Source of the DNA: JACMLD01 sp044227095
Lineage (GTDB): Bacteria > Bacteroidota > Bacteroidia > Chitinophagales > Chitinophagaceae
NCBI GenBank assembly: GCA_044227095.1
Contig: JBGAFV010000002.1
Coordinates: 62,001-126,000 of the forward strand
Direction of reading: 5' to 3'
DNA: 64,000 bases
The position numbers and the translations under genes were made by a program. Of the stretch, positions 34,159 to 43,593 are shown in pieces (the first letter of the stretch is position 1; each line of letters begins with the position of its first letter). The notes under the pieces were generated by a model. It was not told where the DNA came from and searched no databases. It was given only the letters and a program-made list of their open reading frames with translations.

Positions 34159-34794
34159 ATGAAGAAGCCCCTCTTGCTACTCACATTCTTTTTCTCTATC
34201 CTTATTACGCATGCCCAGATAAAAGCTGTAACCAATAATGGTGATGAAGTAATTTTAAATACAGACGGCACCTGGAAATATGTAAACGATTCTCTGAATG
34301 ATGCTGGCAAAAGCAAAGTTGATACCAGTAAGATAAGCTATAACAAAAATGCAGCAGCATCTTTTCTTGTTAAAAGTAACAGGGTCAGCTATGGTGTTTA
34401 TCTTGATCCCAAGAAATGGTCATTTGAAAAGAAGACTGGCGACGGAGCTTCTGAATATGAATTTCATACCAGGGAAAAAGATCTATATGGTATGATGATT
34501 TCCGAAAAAATTGAAATGCCCCTGGAAACTTTAAAAGTAGCTGCTTTTAAAAATGCGCAGGACGCAGCATCAGATATAAAAATTGTAAAAGAAGAATACC
34601 GTCGTGTAAATGGTAATCTTGTTCTTATGTTGCAAATGAATGGCACCATACGCGGCATTAAGTTTTGCTACTTCGGTTATTACTATTCATCTTCTAAAGG
34701 AACAGTACAATTATTAACCTATACTTCAGCAAATCTTATGGATGAATACAGAAAAGAACTGGAGCTTTTTTTAAATGGATTTGTTGTACTATAA
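34159..34794 (+). CDS. Exported protein, DUF3157-like
   Basis: The 211-residue protein has a signal peptide ending THA before Gln and the DUF3157-type start IKAVTNNGDEVILNTDGTWKYV. The remaining 150 residues form an alpha/beta domain with no catalytic motif I recognise. It follows mutS by 104 bp on the same strand but is unlikely to be related in function. Probably periplasmic. Confidence 0.72.
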   Translation: MKKPLLLLTFFFSILITHAQIKAVTNNGDEVILNTDGTWKYVNDSLNDAGKSKVDTSKISYNKNAAASFLVKSNRVSYGVYLDPKKWSFEKKTGDGASEYEFHTREKDLYGMMISEKIEMPLETLKVAAFKNAQDAASDIKIVKEEYRRVNGNLVLMLQMNGTIRGIKFCYFGYYYSSSKGTVQLLTYTSANLMDEYRKELELFLNGFVVL

Positions 34795-34802
34795 AATTTC
34801 AA

Positions 34803-35036
34803 CTAAACTTTCTTATTTGAATTTATTGCATCAAGGTATTCTTTGGTTTGTTTATCCCACTGTTCTTTTTTTGCAATATCTTTTTTGTTTTTAGATAGCG
34901 AAGTAATAATCAGCCCAATCAATGGCGTTAAAAACACAGCAGAAAGAAGGCTTTTAGAAAAACCTATTTTACGTTGTGATCCATATAACGCAATTACAAA
35001 AGAAAAAAATACCCAAAGGGCAATCAGCACAACCAT
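34803..35036 (-). CDS. Small membrane protein
   Basis: The 77-residue protein has two hydrophobic helices (about 2-18 and 30-46) and a charged tail (KKDIAKKEQWDKQTKEY). The pattern FLTPLIGLIIT is common in small Bacteroidota membrane proteins of unknown role. It ends 8 bp from the convergent gene before it. Confidence 0.6.
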   Translation of the reverse strand: MVVLIALWVFFSFVIALYGSQRKIGFSKSLLSAVFLTPLIGLIITSLSKNKKDIAKKEQWDKQTKEYLDAINSNKKV

Positions 35037-35166
35037 AGTATCATGTTTTAATTGCGTGGATAATATTCAAATTTACATTGTTTGAAATTCTGTTCTTTTG
35101 AAGTTGCAAATAATTATTTTTGAAACCAAGAGCCTGCTGTTTACAAAATATTCAAAGCAATAATAA

Positions 35167-35637
35167 ATGAGCCAAATCATTATAAGACCTGCCACTTTAA
35201 ACGATCTTGATACACTGCTGGGTTTTGAACAGGATCTTATTAAAGCTGAGCGACCGTTTGATCCAACATTAAAACAAGGCCGCATTCATTATTATGATAT
35301 TGAAGAAATGATTAGCGCACCGCACATTCAATTGCTGGTAGCTGAAACAGACAATAAAGTTGTTGCTTCAGGTTATTCACGCATTGAGGAATCAAAACCT
35401 TACCTGCAACATGGCCATCATGCTTATCTTGGTTTTATGTACACACTTCCTGAATATAGAGGCAAAGGCATCAACCTTAAAATAATGGAAGCACTCAAAT
35501 CCTGGTCAATTGCTCAAAACATTCATGAGTTTCGCCTTATTGTATATTCATTAAATGCACCTGCTATAAAAGCCTATCAAAAAGCGGGCTTTAATGAACA
35601 CATGTTTGAAATGCGCATGACTGCACAAAAGGATTAA
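35167..35637 (+). CDS. GNAT-family N-acetyltransferase
   Basis: The 156-residue protein shows the GNAT fold: IIRPATLNDLDTLLGFE at the start, the acetyl-CoA loop in FMYTLPEYRGKGINLKIM (R-G-x-G) and the C-terminal VYSLNAPAIKAYQKAGF. Substrate unknown. Alone between the small membrane protein and the T9SS gene. Confidence 0.9.
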   Translation: MSQIIIRPATLNDLDTLLGFEQDLIKAERPFDPTLKQGRIHYYDIEEMISAPHIQLLVAETDNKVVASGYSRIEESKPYLQHGHHAYLGFMYTLPEYRGKGINLKIMEALKSWSIAQNIHEFRLIVYSLNAPAIKAYQKAGFNEHMFEMRMTAQKD

Positions 35638-35919
35638 TGACATCACATTTCTACTGCTTTCTCCACTTCTTTTCGGCAAAGTCCTACTAATACTTTCCCC
35701 GTGGCATTTTAATATAAGCACAAATTGATCTACATCATTTGCCTGCAACTCATTAGAAATCAATGTTTAATAAAGACGAAGGATTAAAAAGAAATTAAAA
35801 AAACTAAACCTTCTGCGTTTTTAGCTAATACTCAATACAACCAACGCATAAAAAATTACGTCAATGCGTTCTAATGGTTTACATATATACGTGTATACCT
35901 GTTAACCAATATGTTGTTT

Positions 35920-37416
35920 ATGAAAAAAATCCTTGCTCTAACAATTGCTTTGCTTGCAATTCATTTTCTCCATGCCCAGGCATGTACCCCCGCTGGCGAC
36001 GAAACCACCTACGGAACTTCCGACACCTGGATTGGCTATGTGTACGATAACATGGATTTTACCAACTATAGTGGTTTTGTGAACGAAGGAACAACCGGCA
36101 ACCCAAATTTTGATGAAAGTTTTGGGGGAGATTATGTTAATTACACAACCAATGGTTGTCCTGTACTTACTGAAACCTTTAGTGTTCGTTACAAGCTTAC
36201 TAAAACTTTTCTTCCAGGCACTTACCAGTTTATTGTTGGCGCAGACGATGGCTATCGTTTAAGCCTTGATGGCGGCACCACATGGGTGATCAATAAATGG
36301 GTAGACCAGGGTTATGCTTTTACTGTTGCAAATGTTACCTTAAACGGCACTTACAATATGGTGCTTGAATATTATGAAAATGGTGGCGGCAACAGGATTT
36401 CTTTTTCAGTAGCCAATGCATGCGCACCAACTGATGATCAAACCATTTATGGAACCGGTGATGTATGGAGAGGATATATTTACCAGGGAACAAATTTTGA
36501 TGCCTACAGCGGATATGTTACTGAAGGCACAAGCGGTAACCCCAATTTTAATGAAAGCTTTGGTGGAGACAATGTTTTATACAATACAAGTTCATGCGTT
36601 ATAGCTACAGAAGGTTTTAGTGCAAGGTACAGGCTGCAAAAAACATTTGTTGCACATAACTATTCTATTACTGTTGGTGGAGATGATGGGTACAGACTTA
36701 GTCTTGATGGAGGCGCAACTTGGGTGATTAATAATTGGGGAGATCATTCATACGCCACTACAACATACAATGCACCACTTTCCGGAACTTATGATATGGT
36801 GCTGGAATATTATGAAAACGGTGGAGGAAATGAAGTAAGTTTTAATGCAGTTATCAATTCAACATTGCCTGTACAATTAATAAGTTTTGAAGGAAGGGCC
36901 ATTGACAAAAGCATCATCCTTAACTGGAAAGTTGCCAGTGAACTAAATACAGATGTTTACCAAATAGAGAGGAGCGCAAATGGTACTGATTTTTCGCCAA
37001 TAGGCAAAACAGATGCAAGTGCAGCTATTGTTGCAGACAAAACCTATACTTATACTGATGCATCTCCGCTAAATGGAATAAACTATTATCGTTTGCGCAT
37101 GGTTGATAAAGATGGCAAGTTCAGCTTTTCGCCTGTCATCAAAATTTTATCAGACGATAAAAAAGGCGTATCAATTTTTCCAACACTGGTAAGCAATGCT
37201 GCTATATATCTTAAAACCTCTTCAGCATTAAATAATGCAGTTATAGATGTATATGAGATGAATGGCAAACAGGTAAAACAAATAAAATTGCCGTCGCTTG
37301 TTTCTACAGGGCAAACCATTAGTTTGCAAGTGCCTGGTTTATCAGGCGGCAGTTACGTACTAATTTGCAAAACCAGCGCCGAAATAAAATCAAAACAAAT
37401 TATACTGGTTCAATAG
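35920..37416 (+). CDS. T9SS-exported protein with two PA14-like domains
   Basis: The 498-residue protein has a signal peptide ending LHA before Gln. Two internal repeats of about 145 residues follow, each with W-x-GY-x-Y, SGxVxEGTxGNPNF-ESFGGD, then GADDGYRLSLDGG or GGDDGYRLSLDGG and YNMVLEYYENGGGN or its near copy; this is PA14-like and such domains bind carbohydrates. A fibronectin-like part (LNWKVASELN...YRLRMVDKDGKFSFS) and a T9SS type A sorting domain end the protein. I prefer the ATG at 35920 over one three codons earlier. A terminator follows. Confidence 0.88.
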   Translation: MKKILALTIALLAIHFLHAQACTPAGDETTYGTSDTWIGYVYDNMDFTNYSGFVNEGTTGNPNFDESFGGDYVNYTTNGCPVLTETFSVRYKLTKTFLPGTYQFIVGADDGYRLSLDGGTTWVINKWVDQGYAFTVANVTLNGTYNMVLEYYENGGGNRISFSVANACAPTDDQTIYGTGDVWRGYIYQGTNFDAYSGYVTEGTSGNPNFNESFGGDNVLYNTSSCVIATEGFSARYRLQKTFVAHNYSITVGGDDGYRLSLDGGATWVINNWGDHSYATTTYNAPLSGTYDMVLEYYENGGGNEVSFNAVINSTLPVQLISFEGRAIDKSIILNWKVASELNTDVYQIERSANGTDFSPIGKTDASAAIVADKTYTYTDASPLNGINYYRLRMVDKDGKFSFSPVIKILSDDKKGVSIFPTLVSNAAIYLKTSSALNNAVIDVYEMNGKQVKQIKLPSLVSTGQTISLQVPGLSGGSYVLICKTSAEIKSKQIILVQ

Positions 37417-37452
37417 CGCTAAATTTCTAACCATCCTACCTTGTGTTCTAAC

Positions 37453-37478
37453 AAAAAGCCCCATTACCGGGGCTTTTT
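37453..37478 (+). terminator. Terminator after the PA14-like gene
   Basis: Perfect stem AAAAAGCCCC / GGGGCTTTTT with a six-base loop, 36 bp after the stop. Being symmetric it can also serve the convergent gene at 37539. Confidence 0.9.
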
Positions 37479-37538
37479 AGTTTAAAAAGATTTCTACTTT
37501 ATTTGCTTTGCTTTTGCGATACGTGAAACAAGATAGAT

Positions 37539-38432
37539 CTACACATCACAAATCTCTACAGCCTTTTTTAATTCGGCCAGTTTATCTTCTTTAACTGTTT
37601 TTGTAGAAATAAATTCCTGTGCTACATAATCTTTAAACCCTGTGTCAACTATTGCTTTAATAATAGCAGGATAGTATAATTCCTGCGATTCATCAATTAT
37701 ATTTCTTCCGGGCACACCACCGGTATGATAATGACCAAAGTATTGATTATTGTCTTTAATTGTCCTTATCACATCGCCTTCGTCAATCTGCATATGGTAT
37801 ATATCATACAACAATTTAAAATTGGGCGACCCAACTTTTTTTACCAGCTCAACGCCCCATGCAGATTTATCACACATATAATCTTTGTGGTTTACTTTAC
37901 TGTTCAATAGCTCCATTTGAATGATAACGCCTTTCTTCTCTGCAAGACCAACTATCTGTTTCAATCCTTCAGCACAATTGTTCATTCCGGTTTCATCGTC
38001 CATGCCTTTGCGGTTGCCACTAAAACAAATCAGATTTTTATAACCAGCTTTAGCAACAAGCTCTATATGATCGTTATAATTTTTTATCAGCGTAGCATGA
38101 AATTCTTTGCGGTTCCATCCGTCTGTCAATCCTATTTCAGCACCATTGCACATGCTTGAAAAAATTCCGTTCTTCTGTAATGTTGGCCAGTCTTTAGGTC
38201 CAACAAGATCAATCGCACTAAATCCAATTTTCTTTACCTCCTGGCACAATTCATCAAGCGTAATAAAATTGTATGTCCACCAGCAAACAGAATGATTGAT
38301 ATTGCCTTTCAATTTTACATCCTTTGCTTCTTCTTTTGGTATAAAAGAAGACATTGCATTTCCTAATCCTACTACAAGGGAACCAGTTCCTAATTGTTTA
38401 AGCATTGTTCTGCGTGAGGGTTGCTTTTCCAT
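37539..38432 (-). CDS. Exported TIM-barrel sugar isomerase/epimerase (hydroxypyruvate isomerase-like)
   Basis: The 297-residue protein has a twin-arginine-like leader (SRRTMLKQLGTGSLVVG) and an AP endonuclease 2-type TIM barrel. Conserved metal-site pieces are MELLNSKVNH, LLYDIYHMQIDEGD, FGHYHTGGVPGR and AQEFIS. Relatives interconvert hydroxypyruvate/tartronate semialdehyde or epimerise sugars. It lies 46 bp downstream of the FGE-like gene on the same strand, so both may be co-transcribed. Substrate unknown. Confidence 0.85.
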   Translation of the reverse strand: MEKQPSRRTMLKQLGTGSLVVGLGNAMSSFIPKEEAKDVKLKGNINHSVCWWTYNFITLDELCQEVKKIGFSAIDLVGPKDWPTLQKNGIFSSMCNGAEIGLTDGWNRKEFHATLIKNYNDHIELVAKAGYKNLICFSGNRKGMDDETGMNNCAEGLKQIVGLAEKKGVIIQMELLNSKVNHKDYMCDKSAWGVELVKKVGSPNFKLLYDIYHMQIDEGDVIRTIKDNNQYFGHYHTGGVPGRNIIDESQELYYPAIIKAIVDTGFKDYVAQEFISTKTVKEDKLAELKKAVEICDV

Positions 38433-38478
38433 GGCAAAATTTTAATGGTGATGTATAGTAATCGCAAATGTTAAAATA

Positions 38479-39687
38479 TCATATTGGTTTTACACAACGA
38501 AAGCCCATGTGGTTTGATCCTGAACGCCACTCTCCTTTTCCTCTCGTGCCTACCATATATCTTGTGCAGTATTGATCAGTACATAAAAAAGAACCACCGC
38601 GGTTTACTTTTTTCATTGTACCCGGCTCATTAGGATCAAAAGATGTTTGCGGGCCTTTAGGGTTTTTTACAACGCCTTCTTTTTTTAACGTCCCATAATA
38701 ATTAACATTATACCAATCGCTGCACCATTCCCATACATTTCCTGAAATATCAAAAAGCCCGTAGGCATTTGCGTCGAATTTTTTAACAGGAGCTATACCT
38801 ACAAAGCCATCGCTTCCAATATCCCCATTAGGAAAACTTCCCTGGAAAATATTTGCTTTCCATTTGCCATCGGGCTTAAACTGGTTGCCCCATGGATATA
38901 AATCACCTGCACTCCCACCCCTTGCTGCAAACTCCCATTCCGCTTCTGTTGGCAGGCGTTTGCCCGCCCATTTTGCATATGCAACTGCATCTTCCCAGGC
39001 AACCTGCACTACCGGGTATTTTTCTCTACCTGCAATAGAACTGCTAGGGCCCGTTGGGTGACGCCAATCTGCTCCCTTTACATAAGCCCACCATTGCAGG
39101 TAATCATCCAATGGAACTTTTGTAGCTGGTGGCGTAAAAACAACTGAACCAGCAACCAGGTTTTCTGCAGGCGCATCAGGAAATTCTTCTTTTGTTGGCG
39201 TTTGTTCCGCAACAGTTACATAACCAGTAGCTTTTACAAAAGCAGTAAACTCCTCATTGGTTACTTCGCTTTCATCCATATAAAAAGCGTCTACATATAC
39301 CCGGTGGACTGGCCTTGCATCATTCATTGCTTCATGACCGCCATCATTCATCCCTACAGGGTTTACACCACCCATGCTAAATTCTCCGCCGGGTATAAAA
39401 ACCATACCTGCAGGCAAAGGCCCTGAAGGTTTTTTTGTATTTTCTATTGTAGGAGTAAATTCATTGCCACCACCATTTGCATACAATGTGCTGTCTTCTA
39501 CAGTTAGCCCATTTTTTGTACAGCTAATAGCATTGCTTATTTTCAATTTTGCAAGGCTGTTTCCCGCAGTTTTTTCTTCAGGTGGTTTTTTTTCGGCAGC
39601 ACCGCAACTCCATAAGATTAATGAAAAAACAACGATGGCACAATATTGTATTTGCGATATAACAGTATTCATTCTTGAATATTTCAT
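38479..39687 (-). CDS. Formylglycine-generating-enzyme-like lipoprotein (SUMF1 family)
   Basis: The 402-residue protein has a lipoprotein signal (LILWSC, Cys28) and then a full FGE-sulfatase domain: MVFIPGGEFSMGG, VDAFYMDESEVTNEEFTAFV, PVVQVAWEDAVAYAKWAGKRLPTEAEWE, SGNVWEWCSDWY. Unlike GldJ/GldK relatives it keeps the two copper-binding cysteines of true FGE, C369 and C374 in NRGGSFLCTDQYCTRY. FGE oxidises a Cys in sulfatases to formylglycine using O2. No sulfatase gene is in the window. The ATG at 39687 is better than a TTG 27 bp upstream. Another non-enzymatic SUMF1 role remains possible. Confidence 0.85.
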   Translation of the reverse strand: MKYSRMNTVISQIQYCAIVVFSLILWSCGAAEKKPPEEKTAGNSLAKLKISNAISCTKNGLTVEDSTLYANGGGNEFTPTIENTKKPSGPLPAGMVFIPGGEFSMGGVNPVGMNDGGHEAMNDARPVHRVYVDAFYMDESEVTNEEFTAFVKATGYVTVAEQTPTKEEFPDAPAENLVAGSVVFTPPATKVPLDDYLQWWAYVKGADWRHPTGPSSSIAGREKYPVVQVAWEDAVAYAKWAGKRLPTEAEWEFAARGGSAGDLYPWGNQFKPDGKWKANIFQGSFPNGDIGSDGFVGIAPVKKFDANAYGLFDISGNVWEWCSDWYNVNYYGTLKKEGVVKNPKGPQTSFDPNEPGTMKKVNRGGSFLCTDQYCTRYMVGTRGKGEWRSGSNHMGFRCVKPI

Positions 39688-39770
39688 AACTTCTACAGAT
39701 GTGTAATTTTTCAATTTTCAGGGCTACAAGTTACACATTCCGTGCTTTGATGCTGTAGAATTATTTTCTA

Positions 39771-40217
39771 TCACCAAGATGTTTTTTTCTTTTCCAGCGC
39801 TTTATTGGCCCGTATAATATCCCAATAAGGTTTTCCGTATGCTGCCAGTATTTCTGAACCGGGTAAAATATTTGCTATTGCCTTCAGGTAAACCCTTTTG
39901 TTTAACACAACAAACTTTGCATTGTTGGTTATTCCCGGAAAAGATGCAATGCCATCAGCATCATTTGCATAACGGCCCAGGTTCTCCGGAAAAGCCCTTG
40001 CATCAATAACATGGTTTTCGTTCACATAATATACATAAGTGCTCATCACTGCATACTCCTGCACTTTCTTATAGGTTGTAATTTCTCCTTTGTATTCAAT
40101 AATGAGTTGATCTTTACCAATGAATTCTTTTGCAAACAAACCTTTACCCGCCCCTGGAATAGTAGATTTCCTGGTACATAGGCTGGAAGGTTTTATCCGG
40201 CTGCTTTCTGGTTTCAT
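39771..40217 (-). CDS. SET-domain protein (putative protein lysine methyltransferase)
   Basis: The 148-residue protein is little more than a SET domain: STIPGAGKGLFAKEFIGKDQLIIEYKG at the start, the pseudoknot segment LGRYANDAD where classic members read NHSC, KFVVLNKRVYLKAIANILPGSEI and the final AAYGKPYW. SET domains transfer methyl groups from SAM to lysines. The catalytic Tyr of the last motif is present; the changed NHSC motif is common in bacterial members. Possible laterally acquired or ancient bacterial gene; target unknown. Confidence 0.88.
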   Translation of the reverse strand: MKPESSRIKPSSLCTRKSTIPGAGKGLFAKEFIGKDQLIIEYKGEITTYKKVQEYAVMSTYVYYVNENHVIDARAFPENLGRYANDADGIASFPGITNNAKFVVLNKRVYLKAIANILPGSEILAAYGKPYWDIIRANKALEKKKTSW

Positions 40218-40366
40218 GCCCTATAAATATACCAACAAATGTATTCTTCATCCGACCATAATTCGGTAAAAACATAAATAGTATGAAGTAAAAGATTTTG
40301 TACAGCACCTGCAATTAAAAAAATGATTTTTTGTGAACCCGGCTTTAGTATCATTACTGATCATCC

Positions 40367-40386
40367 TTGCGTCGCACACTTCAACA
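40367..40386 (+). repeat. Exact copy of the GCGTCGCAC repeat
   Basis: Identical over 20 bases to 6598-6617, in the gap between the SET gene and the fucosidase gene. Confidence 0.85.
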
Positions 40387-40436
40387 GAAAACCACTGCTG
40401 GCATCATTTAATCTATCTATTTAGCGGGTAATAATT

Positions 40437-42512
40437 TTAATTGGTAATAACGTCCAGTTCAGCGTACCCCACAGCCTGATCATTTTGTGTATTCTTTACA
40501 GCCTGCAATTTTATATACCTCGCTTTTATCGGTTCAAAGTTTTTTATTTGCCACAAAGGATTATTTTGAATGTTGGAAAATTCCCCTTCGCTTACCAGGT
40601 TCCAGTCAATATTATTTTGTGAAACAAAAAATTTATAGGTAGTGATAATACCAGCGGTGCGGCCCTGTCCTGGCAAGTATTTAAAACCTGCCAGGTTTTC
40701 TTCTTTGCCCAAATCAATTGTAATATCAATCGGCATTTTTTTATCGCGGGTTTGGTACCATGCAGTATTTGGATTGCCATCTATGATGTTGTAAACTTTG
40801 TTATCATCAATGCCTTCAACCTTCCAGCTTTTGCGTACAATGTCAAATTTCTCATTGCTTACGGGGCTGCTTTTACCTGCGGCCGGCGCATAAGCAATAG
40901 CCTGGATATTTATTTTTCCATCAGTTAAAAACGGAGCTGTATATTTATTTGATGCCGGGGTTGGAGCAGTTCCATCTAATGTGTAATAGATTACTGCTTC
41001 TTTATCTGCGGGTGTAATTGTTATTTCACCAGATTGGCTCCTGATAATTTCAGGAGCTGTTAGTACCAGCGGTGCGTTATAAACGCCAATGTTTGATATA
41101 AGCGGGGTACTTTTTGAATCAGTAATATTAAACCGCAATTGTGTTGCTTCAACCGTTGGAAAACGAAGGATACGCTTATAACCTATTGTAGTTTCTTTGG
41201 CCAGTTGCTTCCACTCACCATTTACAAATGCTTCAACGGTGAATGCTTTTACCCTTTGCCCCAGCCGTATATATTCCTGTACTAAAAAACGATTGAAAGT
41301 AGTGGGCTTGCCAAAGTTAATGGTTAGCGATCCGGTTGTTACACCATCATCGGTGGCCCAGTATGTATTTTTATCTCCGTCAATAGCTTTTACTGCAGCA
41401 AAGCTACCGTTGTTATTGCGGATATTGGTTGCCGCTATTTTTGTTCCGGATGCAAGGTTTACAGCGAATGTTTCTTTTACTGCTTTAGCAAGTTGCAAGA
41501 CCGCTTTTTCATCATTTTCATGTATTAACCCATTGGGCATAACAGGAAAGTTGAGCAACATGGTACCATTGCGGCCTGCAGCATTGTAAAAATAATCAAG
41601 CAGTTGCGGCAGTGTTTTCACCCTGCTGTCTTCATAAGTATGGTAGAACCAACCTGGGCGGATTGACGTATTTACTTCTCCGGGCACCCAGGCATTTCCG
41701 TTTTCAACGCCATGACGCAACATATCTTCAGGAACATCACCTGTTGCATTTAATAAACTCCAGTTGGTTTCGCCAACATATCCTGCTTCCGTTCCTACCC
41801 AGCGAAGATCAGCCCTGTCACCGTTGTCGTTCCATATTACAATTTTGGGTTGCAGTTCACGTATCATTTTGTAGGTATTCTTCCAGTCGTAATAAGTTGT
41901 ACGATCTATCTTACGGGTTTCTCTTGCGCCGCCATAGTAACCAGAACCACCATTGGCGCCATCAAACCAAATTTCAAAAATATCTCCATAGTTGGTCAGC
42001 AATTCTTTCAGTTGATTTCTGAAATAGGTAATGTATTCGGGCTTTCCATAAGAAGCAGCGTTTCTATCCCATGGCGATAAATAGATTCCCAGTTTCAATC
42101 CGTATTCTTTGCAGGCGTCTGACATTTCACGAACGATATCACCTTTACCATTCTTCCAGGGACAATTTTTTACAGAATACTCCGTGTACTTAGAGGGCCA
42201 GAAGCAAAATCCACTATGGTGTTTAGCAACAAGAATAACGCCTTTCATTCCTGCTTCTTTGCAGATACGGGCCCATTGCCGGCAATCTAACTTTACCGGG
42301 TTAAAAATTTTAGGGTCTTCATCACCGTTACCCCATTCCTGATCCGTATAAGTGTTTACAGAAAAATGGATAAAAGCATAATACTCCATTTCCTGCCAGC
42401 GCATTTGATTTTCATTTGGCACGGGGCCATAAGGCAATGGTGCACTTTTTTGTGCATCGGCAGAAAATTCTATCAGAAAAAAGTATAACAATAATGCGAT
42501 GAAAGTCTTCAT
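40437..42512 (-). CDS. Secreted alpha-L-fucosidase (GH29) with two discoidin domains
   Basis: The 691-residue enzyme removes alpha-linked fucose from glycans. A signal peptide ends ADA before Gln. The GH29 barrel spans about 25-345: FIHFSVNTYTDQEWG, AKHHSGFCFWPS, LGIYLSPWDRN and EIWFDGANGG with D184 as likely nucleophile. F5/8 type C domains lie at about 355-475 and 570-690, with a chitobiase/hexosaminidase C-terminal-like linker (YYTLDGTAPTPAS) between. The short form of the active site suits group B fucosidases with preference for branched Lewis-type glycans, an inference. Probably periplasmic or surface. Confidence 0.92.
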   Translation of the reverse strand: MKTFIALLLYFFLIEFSADAQKSAPLPYGPVPNENQMRWQEMEYYAFIHFSVNTYTDQEWGNGDEDPKIFNPVKLDCRQWARICKEAGMKGVILVAKHHSGFCFWPSKYTEYSVKNCPWKNGKGDIVREMSDACKEYGLKLGIYLSPWDRNAASYGKPEYITYFRNQLKELLTNYGDIFEIWFDGANGGSGYYGGARETRKIDRTTYYDWKNTYKMIRELQPKIVIWNDNGDRADLRWVGTEAGYVGETNWSLLNATGDVPEDMLRHGVENGNAWVPGEVNTSIRPGWFYHTYEDSRVKTLPQLLDYFYNAAGRNGTMLLNFPVMPNGLIHENDEKAVLQLAKAVKETFAVNLASGTKIAATNIRNNNGSFAAVKAIDGDKNTYWATDDGVTTGSLTINFGKPTTFNRFLVQEYIRLGQRVKAFTVEAFVNGEWKQLAKETTIGYKRILRFPTVEATQLRFNITDSKSTPLISNIGVYNAPLVLTAPEIIRSQSGEITITPADKEAVIYYTLDGTAPTPASNKYTAPFLTDGKINIQAIAYAPAAGKSSPVSNEKFDIVRKSWKVEGIDDNKVYNIIDGNPNTAWYQTRDKKMPIDITIDLGKEENLAGFKYLPGQGRTAGIITTYKFFVSQNNIDWNLVSEGEFSNIQNNPLWQIKNFEPIKARYIKLQAVKNTQNDQAVGYAELDVITN

Positions 42513-42802
42513 AATTTTTTTATCAAACTTGTATAAGTAGCTTTTTATTATTTTACAGGTGCAATTTTTTAGCCTTCGAAACCATTTGCCAGAATGGGTT
42601 TTTAATTCACCAATTACTTAGGTAGGAGTTAAAAGTGAAATACTAATATACAAAGTTTTAAATTTCCTCAAAAAACTATACTAGCCTCCTGGCAGAATGT
42701 AAAATCTGATGATGGGCTGCGATTATCAAAGAATATTTTAAACAGGGAGATTTTCTTTTTCAAAATAACCGTACCTTAAACTTCATTGTTAAATGCTATT
42801 GA

Positions 42803-43585
42803 ATGAATAAAATTTTCACCATCCTGCTGCTCTTCGTTTTTCCTTGTTTGTATGCACAGGACAATTATGAAATACAGGTATACGGTTCACAAACACAGGC
42901 TAAGAAATCAACCATGTTTGAACTGCACAGCAATTTTACTTTTGATGGCGAAAAGGAAGTTGCAAAAGGCGTATTGCCCAGCAATCATTCATTACACGAA
43001 ACAATAGAAGTCACCACCGGTATTACCAATAATTTTGAGATAGGTGTTTATTTATTTACCGCTTATATTCCCGGGCATGGCTACCAGGTTGTGGGTTCTC
43101 ATCTAAGACCAAGAATAATGGCGCCCACAAAATGGAACCTGCCGGTAGGATTGAGTTTGAGTACCGAAATTGGTTACCAGCGACCAGAATATTCTTCCAG
43201 CACCTGGAGCATTGAACTAAGACCCATCATTGACAAGCAATGGCAAAAGTGGTATGTTTCATTTAATCCAACCCTTGGCATTTCATTAAAGAGTCAATAC
43301 GATAAATCTACGCCTACTTTTGAACCAAATGTAAAACTGTATTATACTATTCTAAAGAACGCCGGGTTGGGTATTGAATATTACGGAGACATTGGCTACG
43401 TTAACAGCCTGGAAAAACTTCCTGAACAAAGCGATGCCATTTTCCTGGCTTATGACATGCTGAACAATCCAAAGTGGGAGTTTAACATGGGTGCCGGATT
43501 GGGCCTCACGGCTTCAACCGATCGCTTTGTATTTAAAGTTATCCTTGGCCGCAAAATAAACTGGCAGAAGAAAGCCCACACCTGA
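42803..43585 (+). CDS. Predicted outer membrane beta-barrel protein
   Basis: The 260-residue protein has a signal peptide ending LYA before Gln, and alternating hydrophobic strands with aromatic girdle residues (for example NLPVGLSLSTEIGYQ, WYVSFNPTLGISL, NAGLGIEYYGDIGYV), ending in a strand with aromatic/basic residues. This suggests a 10-12-strand barrel. I recognise no family with confidence. It is convergent with the DUF3570 gene, 8 bp apart, and might be functionally linked to that operon. Confidence 0.7.
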   Translation: MNKIFTILLLFVFPCLYAQDNYEIQVYGSQTQAKKSTMFELHSNFTFDGEKEVAKGVLPSNHSLHETIEVTTGITNNFEIGVYLFTAYIPGHGYQVVGSHLRPRIMAPTKWNLPVGLSLSTEIGYQRPEYSSSTWSIELRPIIDKQWQKWYVSFNPTLGISLKSQYDKSTPTFEPNVKLYYTILKNAGLGIEYYGDIGYVNSLEKLPEQSDAIFLAYDMLNNPKWEFNMGAGLGLTASTDRFVFKVILGRKINWQKKAHT

Positions 43586-43593
43586 TTCTGCTG

